This document shows, one piece after another, positions 42,904 to 52,206 of a stretch of DNA of 64,000 nucleotides. Every line of letters starts with the position of its first letter. The stretch's first letter is position 1. The notes under the pieces were generated by a model. That model was not told the origin of the DNA and did no database searches. It worked only from the letters and a program-made list of their open reading frames with translations. The DNA is taken from contig NZ_CP054706.1 in NCBI RefSeq assembly GCF_016495865.1, forward strand, positions 930,001 through 994,000, written 5' to 3'. A program made the position numbers and the translations under genes. The DNA is from Salicibibacter cibi (GTDB lineage Bacteria > Bacillota > Bacilli > Bacillales > Marinococcaceae).

Positions 42904-43408
42904 TTGGATAAAAATATGTTATCCAAACGCTTTAAACATTTTGCCGTATCGCAATGCGTTTCCAAAGATAATGAAATGTTGTCATTATGTGCTCATACGC
43001 GAGAAAGGCAGCCTGTCCCGAATTTATTTTTCGGGGCTGTCCACTATCTTTTGTATAAAGGCAAAGAGCACGAGCTTAAAAACTTTTACGGCAGCATTGT
43101 TGAATCACTGGAAGAAGAAGGAGATTGCTTTCCTTATTTTACAGATTTTTGTCGAAAATATCGAAACGAAATCATCTCCATTATGGAAAATAAATTTGTA
43201 GTCCGATGTAGGGAAAGAAATCCCGCAAGATACAGTGATCTGCATTTTTCATGCCCACGTGGCCAATCAAATGCCGTGTCATACGAAACATGAACTTTTA
43301 AAAGTAATAGAGAGTATTGGCAAAGAAAGAGATGTGTTTCATCTTTACAATAATATTCACGATGGCGATCTTCGTTCCTTTCGAGATAATAGTCACAAAA
43401 TGATATGA
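42904..43408 (+). pseudogene. DUF2332 gene with internal deletion and frameshift
   Basis: A TTG start after GGAGAGGGG opens a frame with MLSKRFKHFAVSQC...YEYLCAHTR-like content, the N-terminus of DUF2332 proteins (about 100 residues). After IMENKFV (near 43200) the family's C-terminal part follows in another frame: DVGKEIPQDTVICIFHAHVANQMP...KERDVFHLYNNIHDGDL, ending at the TGA at 43406. The central part of the protein (DUF2332 proteins are usually over 300 residues) is absent. A deletion plus frameshift thus killed the gene. The family function is unknown, although the missing centre would include its nucleotide-binding-like region. Confidence 0.7.
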
Positions 43409-43449
43409 TAGAGAGAACAATGTTAGTCGAAGGGGAGGGATCAGTCCAG

Positions 43450-45276
43450 ATGTATAAAAGCCTGGAAGAATGCGTACTCGATTTAGAGCAACAAGGTGAA
43501 CTCGTCCGGATTCGTGAAGAAGTGGATCCTTATTTGGAAATGGCAGCTATCCACCGGCGCGTTTATGAAGAAGGTGGACCTGCGATTTTATTTGAAAATG
43601 TGAAAGGAACGAAATATCGTGCTGTTTCCAATTTATTCGGATCTCCGGAACGAAGCAAATACATGTTTCGCAAAACGTGGGATGGCGTGCATGACGTGAT
43701 TGCCATGCGCGATGATCCAATGAGCGCGCTTAAGAATCCCTTGAAAAATGCCAGCACCGGTTTCTCGGCGATGAAAGCGTTGCCGATGCGCTTGACGAGC
43801 GTGAACGTATCTGATCTGGAAGAGATAAACATATCCGACTTGCCGATGATCCAATCATGGCCTGATGACGGCGGGGCATTCATAACGTTACCACAAGTTT
43901 TGACAGAAGATCCTGATAATCCGGGACTTATGAATGCCAATCTCGGCATGTACCGCGCGCAATTAAATGGCAATGATTATGTGCAGGACAAAGAGATCGG
44001 TATGCATTACCAGATTCATCGTGGCATCGGGGTGCACCAAACCAAAGCTGTGCAAAAAGGGGAGCCATTAAAAGTCAGCATTTTTATCGGCGGTCCGCCA
44101 GCACACACGTTAGCAGCTGTCATGCCGCTTCCTGAAGGTTTAAGCGAAATGTTGTTTGCAGGTCTTCTCTCAGGCCGCCGTTTTCGCCATAGTTACGAGG
44201 ACGGGTATGTGATTAGCCACGACGCTGATTTTGTCATCACCGGAGAGGTTTATCCCGAGGATACGAAGCCGGAAGGCCCGTTTGGCGACCATCTCGGCTA
44301 CTATAGCCTTAAGCATGATTTTCCGGTCCTGCGTGTGCATAAAGTGTACGGAAAACCGGATGCGATTTGGCCGTTTACCGTTGTCGGCCGTCCGCCCCAG
44401 GAAGACACAAGCTTCGGCGAAATTATTCATGAATTGACCGGAAATGCCGTCACGCAAGAACTTCCGGGTGTAAAAGAGGTACACGCCGTTGATGCTGCCG
44501 GGGTACATCCATTGTTATTTGCGATTGGAAGCGAGCGGTACACACCGTTTGAAAAGGTAAAAAAACCGATGGAGCTGTTGACAATCGCTAACCGTATTCT
44601 CGGGTTCGGCCAATTAAGTTTGGCGAAATATCTATGGATCACCGCCGAAGAAGACGAGTCGATCGATATCCATGACGAACTTGGTTTTATGCAATACATC
44701 CTTGAGCGAATTGACCTTCACCGCGACCTCCATTTCCAGACGAACACCACGATCGATACGCTTGATTATTCGGGAACAGGATTGAATAGCGGAAGCAAAG
44801 TGGTTTTAGTCGCTTATGGAGATAAAAAGCGTGATCTATGCCGTCAAATTCCTGCTGGTATGGGGAAAATGAAGCGTTTGAAAAGCCCGCAACTTGTCAT
44901 GCCCGGTGTGGTAGCGGTCGAAATAAACGACTATCAAGATGAACAGAAAGCGACAGAAGAAATAAACGCGATGATCGACGAGATTGTTGAAAGTAGTGAC
45001 ATGTCTGCTTGTCCACTCGTTGTCGTTTGTGATGACAGTGACTTCGTCAGTAAGACCAAAGATAATTTTCTTTGGGCAACGTTCACACGCAGCAATCCAT
45101 CCCATGACATGCACGGAGTCAATGCTTTTATTGAAAACAAACATTGGGGCTGTGACACGTTGATTATCGATGCGCGTATTAAACCGCATCATGCTCCGCC
45201 GCTCATTGAAGATGTAGAAGTAGAAAATAAGATCGAACGTTTTTTTGAAAATGGCCGTTTCATGGGTGTTCGATGA
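43450..45276 (+). CDS. UbiD-family (prenylated-FMN) decarboxylase
   Basis: A 608-residue cytoplasmic enzyme of the UbiD superfamily, which uses prenylated FMN for reversible decarboxylation of aromatic or unsaturated acids. Typical segments are NLGMYRAQL...GMHYQIHRGIG, FIGGPPAHTLAAVMPLPEGLSEM, and EGPFGDHLGYYSLKHDFPV, with the conserved Glu/Arg/Glu active-site region in between. The extra C-terminal part makes it longer than the Bacillus subtilis BsdC type. ATG 43450 follows AGGGGAGGGA. No UbiX-type prenyltransferase is seen in this window, so the cofactor must be supplied from elsewhere. It overlaps the following GNAT gene by 4 nt. The substrate is unknown. Confidence 0.88.
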   Translation: MYKSLEECVLDLEQQGELVRIREEVDPYLEMAAIHRRVYEEGGPAILFENVKGTKYRAVSNLFGSPERSKYMFRKTWDGVHDVIAMRDDPMSALKNPLKNASTGFSAMKALPMRLTSVNVSDLEEINISDLPMIQSWPDDGGAFITLPQVLTEDPDNPGLMNANLGMYRAQLNGNDYVQDKEIGMHYQIHRGIGVHQTKAVQKGEPLKVSIFIGGPPAHTLAAVMPLPEGLSEMLFAGLLSGRRFRHSYEDGYVISHDADFVITGEVYPEDTKPEGPFGDHLGYYSLKHDFPVLRVHKVYGKPDAIWPFTVVGRPPQEDTSFGEIIHELTGNAVTQELPGVKEVHAVDAAGVHPLLFAIGSERYTPFEKVKKPMELLTIANRILGFGQLSLAKYLWITAEEDESIDIHDELGFMQYILERIDLHRDLHFQTNTTIDTLDYSGTGLNSGSKVVLVAYGDKKRDLCRQIPAGMGKMKRLKSPQLVMPGVVAVEINDYQDEQKATEEINAMIDEIVESSDMSACPLVVVCDDSDFVSKTKDNFLWATFTRSNPSHDMHGVNAFIENKHWGCDTLIIDARIKPHHAPPLIEDVEVENKIERFFENGRFMGVR

Positions 45277-45782
45277 TGATTTCGGTCGTAAAAGCAAATG
45301 AACAACATGTTGAAGGCATTGCGCGGGTATGCACGGATGGGTATTGGGCGACATATGGTTATTCCAAACCAAGCGCGTACATTGAAAGAATGGTCGAAGC
45401 ATTTTACAACTATGATCGAATACGGCAGGAAGTCACGGAAACGGGCAAACATTGGGGCGGTTATTTTGTTGCCTTGGACAATGGCGAAGTCGTTGGTGCT
45501 GGTGGCGGAGGATTGACCGGAGCGGCGACGGGCGAGCTTTTTGTATTATACCTTGATCCGAACAGAAGAAATGAAGGGATCGGAACGAAGATTCTGGATG
45601 CCGTTACCGCTCAGCAAAAGGAATTCGGAGCCAGGGAACAATGGGTATCGGTTGAAAAAGACAATGATATGGGCATCCCTTTCTATGAAGCTAGAGGTTT
45701 TTCGTTCAAGTTTGAGAGGGAGAGTTATGGAAACCTAGAGGGAGAAGACTATATCTCCCTGAGGTATCATCGATCTATATAA
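45273..45782 (+). CDS. GNAT-family N-acetyltransferase
   Basis: A 169-residue acetyltransferase. The acetyl-CoA-binding motif A is LYLDPNRRNEGIGTKILDAV (about residues 91-110), with the R/Q-x-x-G-x-G/A pattern present as RRNEGIG; the C-terminal FYEARGFSF strand-helix is also typical. The ATG overlaps the UbiD stop, so the two are coexpressed, though no metabolic link is obvious. The substrate is unknown. Confidence 0.85.
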   Translation: MMISVVKANEQHVEGIARVCTDGYWATYGYSKPSAYIERMVEAFYNYDRIRQEVTETGKHWGGYFVALDNGEVVGAGGGGLTGAATGELFVLYLDPNRRNEGIGTKILDAVTAQQKEFGAREQWVSVEKDNDMGIPFYEARGFSFKFERESYGNLEGEDYISLRYHRSI

Positions 45783-45998
45783 AAAAGCTGGGATCCTCGT
45801 TTTAGACATTTGGATATCAGCAACGTACTCATTCGTTTCAAACCGAAACCGTAGTTGTTCGGGATCAATCTTATCTGATCCGGGGTGACTATTGATTTAA
45901 TTTCGTTAACAAAAGTACTATTTTTCCTTAAACCCCTTGGAGATAGACACTCTTTTTTTTAAAATAGGAAAATATATTATAAAAAAGGAGAATCTATT

Positions 45999-46628
45999 AT
46001 GGGAAGGAAAAATTTTGTTTTGAAAGGAGCAGCAATTTTCGTTTTCAGTGTGGCAAGCGTTACCGGATTATCGGCCCAGAAGGCAGATGCAAGCGTCTCG
46101 GGTGAAACCATCGCGATTGATGCAGGGCATGGTGGTAATGATAATGGAGCTACCGGAAATGGATTATATGAAAAAGAACTTGTATATGATGTGGCATACC
46201 GTACACAAGAGTTGCTGGAAGATGCAGGGGCGGAAGTGATCATGACGAGAGATGGTGACTATTTTGTGGAGCTCATCGAGCGGGCGAATTTGGCTAATGA
46301 TGGCGGAGCCGATTCTTTCGTCAGCATTCATGCCAATTCTGCTTCAGATGCTTCCGTAAGTGGCACGGAAACTTTTCATCATCCATCGGATTCGGAGGGG
46401 GAGACATTAGCTTCCGACCTGCAAAGTAGCATGGTGCAAGAGTTTGGCAGTAACGACCGTGGCGTGAAATCCAGCGATTTCAGTGTTCTTCGTAATTCGG
46501 ACATGCCCGCCGCCTTAGTTGAATTAGGGTTTGTCACCAATCAAGAAGAAGCCGATACGATGCTGACCGATTCCTTCCGTAACGAAGCGGCAAATGCGAT
46601 TTATCAAGGACTTCATGACTATCATTAA
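45999..46628 (+). CDS. Exported N-acetylmuramoyl-L-alanine amidase (Amidase_3)
   Basis: A 209-residue zinc amidase that cuts the bond between MurNAc and L-Ala in peptidoglycan. Residues 1 to about 31 form a signal peptide with probable cleavage after AQKADA. The catalytic domain shows all ligands: His in IDAGHGGND, Glu in YEKELVYDV, His in SFVSIHANS and catalytic Glu in ALVELGFVTN. No extra cell-wall-binding repeat is attached, so it is a single-domain enzyme acting outside the membrane. AAAAAGGAGAAT precedes the ATG. It has its own terminator. Confidence 0.93.
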   Translation: MGRKNFVLKGAAIFVFSVASVTGLSAQKADASVSGETIAIDAGHGGNDNGATGNGLYEKELVYDVAYRTQELLEDAGAEVIMTRDGDYFVELIERANLANDGGADSFVSIHANSASDASVSGTETFHHPSDSEGETLASDLQSSMVQEFGSNDRGVKSSDFSVLRNSDMPAALVELGFVTNQEEADTMLTDSFRNEAANAIYQGLHDYH

Positions 46629-46637
46629 TAAACATAG

Positions 46638-46679
46638 AAATCAATCAAGGGTAAGAACACCCTTGATTGATTTATTTTT
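46638..46679 (+). terminator. Intrinsic terminator after the amidase
   Basis: AAATCAATCAAGGGT and ACCCTTGATTGATTT make a 15-bp stem with a 6-nt loop, followed by ATTTTTA. It may once have served the convergent symporter too, before the element at 46685 came between them. Confidence 0.9.
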
Positions 46680-46684
46680 ATTTA

Positions 46685-46964
46685 GGGACTGCTGAACAAC
46701 GTGCAGCTATCAGCTGAAGTCGGGATGCCGCTTCCATGGCTTCGTTTTCCGCGGACGAACGGTCAAGTCTCCTCGCGCAAAACCGGCGCTGCAGGGGCTC
46801 GACGCGTCCGCTTTGATGTCTACGCCATTGCAGCGTCATCCCTCCGTACGTTGCCAGAAGTGCAAGGGTTTTTTGTTTATAGGATGGATTTCCTTGCATC
46901 CAGCTTTGACAACACCAACGGAAAATGCTTATGTGCCAGTCTTTTTCCGTTAGTCAGCAGTCCC
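46685..46964 (+). mobile_element. MITE-like element, copy A
   Basis: A 280-bp element with terminal inverted repeats GGGACTGCTGA...TCAGCAGTCCC, flanked on both sides by the 6-bp direct repeat TATTTA (46679-46684 and 46965-46970). It codes for nothing credible and contains internal inverted segments (GGACGAACGGTCAAG and a CGACGCGTCCG counterpart). Two more copies occur at 49570 (reverse, truncated) and 54496. The TIRs and target duplication show transposition as a nonautonomous element; the parent transposon is not in the window. Confidence 0.85.
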
Positions 46965-48178
46965 TATTTAGGGGCCTCCCCTCGACGGTTCTCCCACTGT
47001 TGCAAGAGACTTGCATTTGCTGTGTTTCCGACGACATTTAACAACGTCCTAAATCCTTCGGTTATTCGGTCGATACCGGCGACGATGGCAATTCCTTCTA
47101 GTGGAAGATTTGCTGCGGAAAGCACGGTGGTCATCATAATGATCCCGGCGCCGGGAACGCCTGCTGTACTGAATGAGACGAGTAAGGCACTAAGAAAAAT
47201 GGTTAGCACGAGTTCAATCGTCATATCCACCCCGAACAACTGTGCAACAAAAATAGCGTTAAAACCTTGCAAGATACCGGCGCCATCTCGTTTTAATGCA
47301 GTACCAAACGGAATGGCAAAGCGAGATAGCTCATTCTGCAGCCCTGCTTTTTCAGCACCATTTAGGGCAACCGGGAGCGCTGCATTGGAACTTGCCGTAC
47401 CAAAGGCCAGTGTGAAGGCAGGCGCAAATCCTTTGAAAAATGTTCTTGGCTTAGCGCCTGCGATAAAAAGAAACAACGCATACAAACCGATCATCAGGAT
47501 GATGGCTAAAATTAATCCGAGCACGTAAACGGCTAGGTTCGCAATAATATTAAACCCTTGGGAAGCTACCATTGAAGCAATTAAGGCAAAAACACCAAAC
47601 GGTGCAATTTTTAAGACAAGCTCCAGAACTTTTTGTACAATCTCGTATACACTCTCGATAACATCGATAAAAGGGTGCGTTTTATCATCGCTCAACAAAT
47701 TAATGGCTGTGCCGACAAGAGCTGCCAGAACGATAACTTGTAAAAGATTCCCTGAAACCAAAGCCTCGAATGGATTTTCAGGTACAATACTCACAAGCCA
47801 GTCGAGTAATGATTGCCCTTCCTCCGTCTCTCCTTCTCCGGTAGCGATCGGTTCAGCACTATCCCCCGGGCGGACAATAAATGCAACGACCAAGCCAAAG
47901 AAAATAGCAATCGCAGAAGTTACAATATATAGGCTCATCAACTTTGATGTATAACGGGCAACATTTCCGGTTCCCCTTAATTGCGTTAAGCCCATAATTA
48001 AAGCCACAAAAACAAGCGGAACAACGATTAATTGGATTGCCCTTAAGAAAATATCGCCCACAGGTTGCAATAGATTTTCATCAAGCGGCTCTACCCAACC
48101 CGGAAAGTAAAGGTTGATGAAGCCACCAAATAATATCCCTGCACCTAAAGCAAGGAAGATTCTAGTTGATAAAGACAT
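46964..48178 (-). CDS. Dicarboxylate/amino acid:cation symporter (DAACS family)
   Basis: A 404-residue carrier of the GltP/DctA/TcyP type with eight TM helices and two re-entrant loops. The hallmark motifs are FGTASSNAALPVALNGAEK (HP1), IPFGTALKRDGAGI (TM7) and SFSTAGVPGAGIIMM (HP2). Substrate may be glutamate, aspartate, C4-dicarboxylate or cystine; it cannot be resolved by eye. ATG 48178 follows GGGAGGCC; an upstream in-frame start at 48238 would add residues absent from the family. The stop codon TAG is made partly by the terminal C of the MITE at 46964. Without the insertion the next codon would be TAA at the same position, so the protein length is unchanged. Confidence 0.88.
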   Translation of the reverse strand: MSLSTRIFLALGAGILFGGFINLYFPGWVEPLDENLLQPVGDIFLRAIQLIVVPLVFVALIMGLTQLRGTGNVARYTSKLMSLYIVTSAIAIFFGLVVAFIVRPGDSAEPIATGEGETEEGQSLLDWLVSIVPENPFEALVSGNLLQVIVLAALVGTAINLLSDDKTHPFIDVIESVYEIVQKVLELVLKIAPFGVFALIASMVASQGFNIIANLAVYVLGLILAIILMIGLYALFLFIAGAKPRTFFKGFAPAFTLAFGTASSNAALPVALNGAEKAGLQNELSRFAIPFGTALKRDGAGILQGFNAIFVAQLFGVDMTIELVLTIFLSALLVSFSTAGVPGAGIIMMTTVLSAANLPLEGIAIVAGIDRITEGFRTLLNVVGNTANASLLQQWENRRGEAPK

Positions 48179-48473
48179 GGGAGGCCTCCCTTTTTTATTA
48201 TTCCATTTTACAAAGGCAAGAGTATAAAGTAAATACATAAATCATATTTGTTTAATATGAATTTAATCGGTTCTTTTTAATAAAGGGAAATTCGAAATCC
48301 GCAGTTTTCTTATCCAGAATTTCTGAAACCGTTGATCTTCAGCAGCTTTATCTTTTTACTTTATATGAGGATTTATGAATAAAACATTCAAACAGGAACA
48401 CTTGTTTTTATTAATAGTATGTGCTATTCTTTCTATAATAGATTTTCTCCTACAAACAGGATGTGATAAAATA

Positions 48474-49477
48474 ATGGCAAATGAAACGTTAGCTCTTGTT
48501 CAAGAAAAACCGGCCCAGTACTTGGATCAAGACGGTCTTTGGAAAAAGGTGATTACGGACCTGTTCAAACCATTCATGTTATTTTTTGCGCCTGATCTAT
48601 ATGATAAGCTGGATTGGAGTAGAATGCCTGACTCACTTGAGCAGGAACTTCATCGCACTTTTCCGGTGATCGAAGGGAAAAGGTACACTGATAAGTTGAT
48701 GAAGATTCATTTGAAAGATGGAAAAGAGCAATGGATTCTCGCCCACATTGAAGTGCAAGGATACAAAGATGACGACTTTTCCGAACGCATGTTTCAATAT
48801 TTTTATCGTATATTTGACAAATACCAGCAAAAGATTTTCACCATTGCCCTCCTCGCTGATCCCGATCGTTCTTTTAAACCAACGGTCTACGACTATCATT
48901 TTCACGGAACGACACTAACCTATATCTATAATACGTATAAGTTTCTTGATCAAGATGAAGAGGAACTATTACAATCGGATAACCCGTTTGCATATGTTGT
49001 TTTGGCCGGTATATATACGTTAAAGAGCAAAAAAATGCCAGCCAACGCTATCAATTCAAGCGTCGTTTGTTTGAATTGATACTAAAAGATCAGGAAAAAA
49101 ACGCTCGGGAATATGTTAATGCCTTGTTATATTTTATTGACTATTTAATGGAAATTCCAAAGGAAATGGCAGAGAAATTGCAAAAAGACATCAAGCCGAT
49201 GATAGGAAAGGGGGCGAACGATATGATGGATGAACAGACATATCCCGACCCACCGACATTGAAACCTATTTTTGATGAGCTGCGGGAGGAAGGGAAAGAG
49301 TTGGGAAAAGCAGAGGGAAGAGCAGAAGGAAGAACAGAAGGAAAAACAGAAGGAAAAAGCGAGAGGACAATAGAAATAGCCGAGGAGATGCTTAAAAAGG
49401 TTTTTTCGGATGAAGAAATTATTGAAATAACAGGTTTGACTGAAAAGGAGTTGGATGAAATAAAAGATCGGGTGTAA
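48474..49477 (+). pseudogene. Rpn-type recombination-promoting nuclease gene, frameshifted at an A7 run
   Basis: The ATG at 48474 begins ANETLALVQEKPAQYL and continues with a PD-(D/E)XK-like core (...GKEQWILAHIEVQGYKDDDFSERMFQYFYRIFDKY). The frame leaves the family at KSKKM just after a run of seven A (49030-49036) and stops at 49079. A -1 shift there continues smoothly as NASQRYQFKRRLFELILKDQEKNAREYV... to 49477, ending in a Glu/Lys repeat tail (GRAEGRTEGKTEGK). The gene is thus complete except for one base at a homopolymer. It could be an ordinary null allele, a sequencing error, or a site of transcriptional slippage. Such proteins promote RecA-independent DNA exchange in E. coli. Confidence 0.75.
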
Positions 49478-49569
49478 TTCTGTCTCTATAACAGGCAGGC
49501 TTGTTCTAATACTGGGGTAAACCTGCTATGTTAATAATGGTCCAGTCATCCTCATAGACGATTATTTTC

Positions 49570-49811
49570 CATTGGTGTTGTTAAAGCTGGATGCAAGGAA
49601 ATCCATCCTATAAACAAAAAAACCCTTGCACTTCTGGCAACGTACGGAGGGACGGTGCTGCAATGGCGAGACTCCAGCGGAAAAACGGACGCGTCAAGCC
49701 CCCGCAGCGCCGGTTTTGCGCGAGGAGGCTTGACCGTTCGTCCGCGGAAAGCGAAGCCATGGAAGCGGCATCCCGGCTTCAGCTGATAGCCGCAAGTTGT
49801 TCAGCAATCCC
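49570..49811 (-). mobile_element. MITE-like element, copy B (truncated, reversed)
   Basis: In reverse orientation this matches copies A and C over about 240 bp, including the internal inverted segment and one terminal repeat (TCAGCAATCCC at 49801-49811). The other end is missing: similarity begins only at ATTGGTGTTG (about 49571), so about 45 bp including that terminal repeat are lost. It lies between the Rpn pseudogene and purU. Confidence 0.8.
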
Positions 49812-49838
49812 TAACTAAAAAGCATACAAGGAGCCATC

Positions 49839-50738
49839 ATGAAACCAATAAAGCAAAATCGCCAACAAGCTTTTCAAAAGGACCGTGAAAACCGGGGTCG
49901 ATTGCTCATTACGTGCCCTGATCAGCCGGGAATTGTGGCAGCTGTTTCTCAATTTCTATCCTCTCACCGGGCAAATATTATTGAATCCAGCCAATATTCG
50001 ACTAATCCGGAAGGGGGCGTGTTCTTTATTCGAATTGAATTCGAATGCCCGGATCTTGAGTCGAAAAGAGAATTGCTGCAAGCATCGTTCGATGACATTG
50101 CGCAGAACTTTTCCATGGATTGGAAGCTATTCTTTGTAAAAGAATTAAAACGGGCGGCCATTTTTGTGTCGAAGGAACTTCATTGCCTGCGCGAACTCCT
50201 TTTGGAATGGGAAAGTGGGGATCTCATGGCAGACATCCCCCTAGTTATCAGCAATCACCCGGATGCCAAAGATTTTGTGGAGTCGTTTGGTGTTCCTTTC
50301 GTACATATTCCGGCAAACAAAAACAATCGACAAGAGGCTGAACAACAGCAACTCAGGCTATTGGAAGAATATGATATTGATGTCATCATTCTCGCGCGCT
50401 ATATGCAAATTTTGACATCGGGATTTGTCGAAGCTTACGCTGAAAAAATCATCAATATCCATCATTCCTTTTTGCCGGCATTCGTAGGCGCGAAGCCGTA
50501 TGACCGCGCATTCGAACGAGGGGTGAAAATTATTGGAGCCACATCGCACTATGTCACCAATGATCTGGATGAAGGCCCGATCATCGAGCAAGATGTTAAA
50601 CGGGTGAACCATCGCGACCAAGTGGAAGATTTGAAAAAGAACGGCAAGATCATCGAAAGAAGCGTCCTCGTTCGGGCGGTCAAATGGCATATCGACGACA
50701 GAATCATTGTCCACGAAAATAAAACGATTGTCTTTTGA
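49839..50738 (+). CDS. purU: Formyltetrahydrofolate deformylase
   Basis: PurU hydrolyses 10-formyl-THF to formate and THF, balancing one-carbon units. The 299-residue protein has an N-terminal ACT domain (LLITCPDQPGIVAAVSQFLSSHRANIIESSQYS, about residues 18-95) and a C-terminal formyltransferase-like domain with SNHPDAK, LARYMQIL and INIHHSFLPAFVGAKPYDRAFERGVKIIGATSHYV. The latter includes the catalytic His and the following Asp (VTNDLDEGPII). AAGGAG precedes the ATG. It begins only 28 nt after the MITE copy B, so its promoter may lie within or before the element. Confidence 0.95.
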   Translation: MKPIKQNRQQAFQKDRENRGRLLITCPDQPGIVAAVSQFLSSHRANIIESSQYSTNPEGGVFFIRIEFECPDLESKRELLQASFDDIAQNFSMDWKLFFVKELKRAAIFVSKELHCLRELLLEWESGDLMADIPLVISNHPDAKDFVESFGVPFVHIPANKNNRQEAEQQQLRLLEEYDIDVIILARYMQILTSGFVEAYAEKIINIHHSFLPAFVGAKPYDRAFERGVKIIGATSHYVTNDLDEGPIIEQDVKRVNHRDQVEDLKKNGKIIERSVLVRAVKWHIDDRIIVHENKTIVF

Positions 50739-50936
50739 AGGGCTTGTCAACACGGCAGGTTCTTTTTTCTAAACCCCGATTGGTTCAACGAACCATCAGA
50801 GAATTTTGGCAACAGGGGTAGCTGACGCCGCATCAATTGGATGCGGTCGAGAATATTATGTCAAAATTTTTTTAAATTAATAACGCAAAAAGCGTTTATT
50901 GTGTTACTCTACTGACATTAAACACTTTCGGAGGTG

Positions 50937-51796
50937 ATGAATATCAACTTGAATGTTAAGGAAAGGATACTTGATGTTAATGGCTCAGATATTCATGTTG
51001 TTGAACAGGGAGAAGGTCCAGCTGTTCTATTGCTGCATGGCTTTCCAGACTCATGGTACCTATGGCGTCATCAAATCCCCGTGTTGGCAGAAGCGGGATA
51101 CAGGGTAATCGCACCGGATCAACGCGGTTTTGGTGAATCGGATAAACCCGCGGAAAAAGGTGCTTATCTCATGCCCGCTTTGCTTGATGACATATTAGGC
51201 GTCCTTGATGAATTAGATGTTAAACAAACCTATATAGCTGCCCATGACTGGGGAGCCATCGTCGGGTGGATGCTTGCCGGCATGTATCCAAAAAAAGTTA
51301 AACGTTAGCCGCATTATCTGTGGGCAATCCGACGAAATTAACTGAGTTTTCGATCAATCAATTAGAGAAATCATGGTATATATTTTTATTCCAGTTTGAA
51401 GACGTAGCGGAAAAGATGTTAAAGAAAAACGATTGGGCTTTATTTAAACAATGGACACGCCATCATGAGGAGACAAAAAAACAGATCAAAGAATTGTCAC
51501 GACCTGGGGCTTTAACAGCCGGAATAAATTGGTGCCGGGCAAACATGGCTCCGGAAACCTTGCCATCGTTGCCATTGAAAGCCCCGGATATCAAGGTGCT
51601 GACACTGGGCATTTGGAGCGATAATGACGTTTTTTTAACCGAGGAACAAATGCAAAGTTCTGCTGAACACGTGACAGGATCATGGCGTTATGAAAGAGTA
51701 GAGAATGCCAGTCATTGGTTGCAACTGGATCAACCGGAAACGATCAATGAACTTTTGATAGATTTTTTTGACAATAGAGAAGCGGAGGGGAAATGA
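50937..51796 (+). pseudogene. Epoxide hydrolase-like alpha/beta hydrolase gene with a one-base frameshift
   Basis: The first frame (ATG 50937, GGAGG just before it) encodes LLLHGFPDSWYLWRHQIPVLAEAGYRVIAPDQRGFGESDKP and AAHDWGAIVGWMLAGMYPKKVKR, the oxyanion HGFP motif and nucleophile Asp of HDWG in epoxide hydrolases. It stops at TAG 51306. Dropping back one base restores LAALSVGNPTKLTEFSINQLEKSWYIFLFQFE to 51796, with the acid in WSDND and His in NASHWLQLD. Every catalytic residue is thus present across two frames. A single T lost in TTT near 51304 explains it. Either the gene is dead or the assembly has an error there. Confidence 0.8.
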
Positions 51797-52165
51797 GTGA
51801 AGCAGATGGGTTCGTTGCTGATGTTAACTCTGTTGATGGCAGGGTGTGCACAAGAAGCTGAGTCAGAGGAAGTGTTTTATGAAGAAGAGAGCACAAAAGA
51901 GTGGCAGGTGGAGATTGAGGATGTAGGCGAAGAAGAAGAGCGTAGATTAACCGTCACTTACATTGGCGACGAAGAAATCGAACGTTTACAGGTCGAATAT
52001 GAAGGATTTAGGATTCGTCCGGATTCTGAAGAAGACACTTCAGTGACCATCCGCGACCTATCGGAAAAACCAAGTTATGAAGTCATTATTCATTGGCGTG
52101 ATGAAGATAATGAACGCTATGAGGAGCCTGTGAATGTTGAGGTTGATGAAGAAATAGGAAAGTAA
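51797..52165 (+). CDS. Acidic lipoprotein of unknown function
   Basis: A 122-residue protein starting at a GTG that overlaps the hydrolase stop. Residues 1-17 are a lipoprotein signal with lipobox LMAGC, so the mature protein would begin at Cys17, be lipid-anchored and sit outside the membrane. The mature part is extremely acidic (EEVFYEEESTKEW, DVGEEEERRL) and reads like a small beta-sandwich. It may act as a chaperone-like or ion-binding surface protein, but no family is recognised. It may be cotranscribed with the hydrolase. Confidence 0.7.
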   Translation: MKQMGSLLMLTLLMAGCAQEAESEEVFYEEESTKEWQVEIEDVGEEEERRLTVTYIGDEEIERLQVEYEGFRIRPDSEEDTSVTIRDLSEKPSYEVIIHWRDEDNERYEEPVNVEVDEEIGK

Positions 52166-52174
52166 AAAAAATCA

Positions 52175-52206
52175 GGCTGTTCACATTATGTGTGCAGCCC
52201 TTGTTA
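52175..52206 (+). terminator. Possible terminator after the lipoprotein
   Basis: GGCTG and CAGCC with an inner CACA/TGTG pairing form a hairpin, followed by CTTGTT only. The weak tail makes the call moderate. Confidence 0.5.

Noticed and set aside
43200-43293. Treating the 129-codon frame at 42904 as an intact small protein
   Set aside because: Its last 30 residues are out of the family frame, while the true C-terminal family sequence continues in the neighbouring frame to 43408.
46701-47528. 275-codon plus-strand frame across the MITE and the symporter gene
   Set aside because: It runs antisense through a clear DAACS symporter and the MITE; Pro/Ser/Ala-rich composition and no ribosome binding site mark it as a shadow.
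48375-48473. N-terminal extension of the Rpn-type gene giving a hydrophobic leader
   Set aside because: The family starts at ANETLALVQEKP; AGGATGTG stands before the internal ATG, and the upstream ATG has no site.
49591-49818. Small frames inside the MITE copies, including those at 46678 and 54521
   Set aside because: They recur only because the element recurs, are not conserved in start and length among the three copies, and lack ribosome binding sites.
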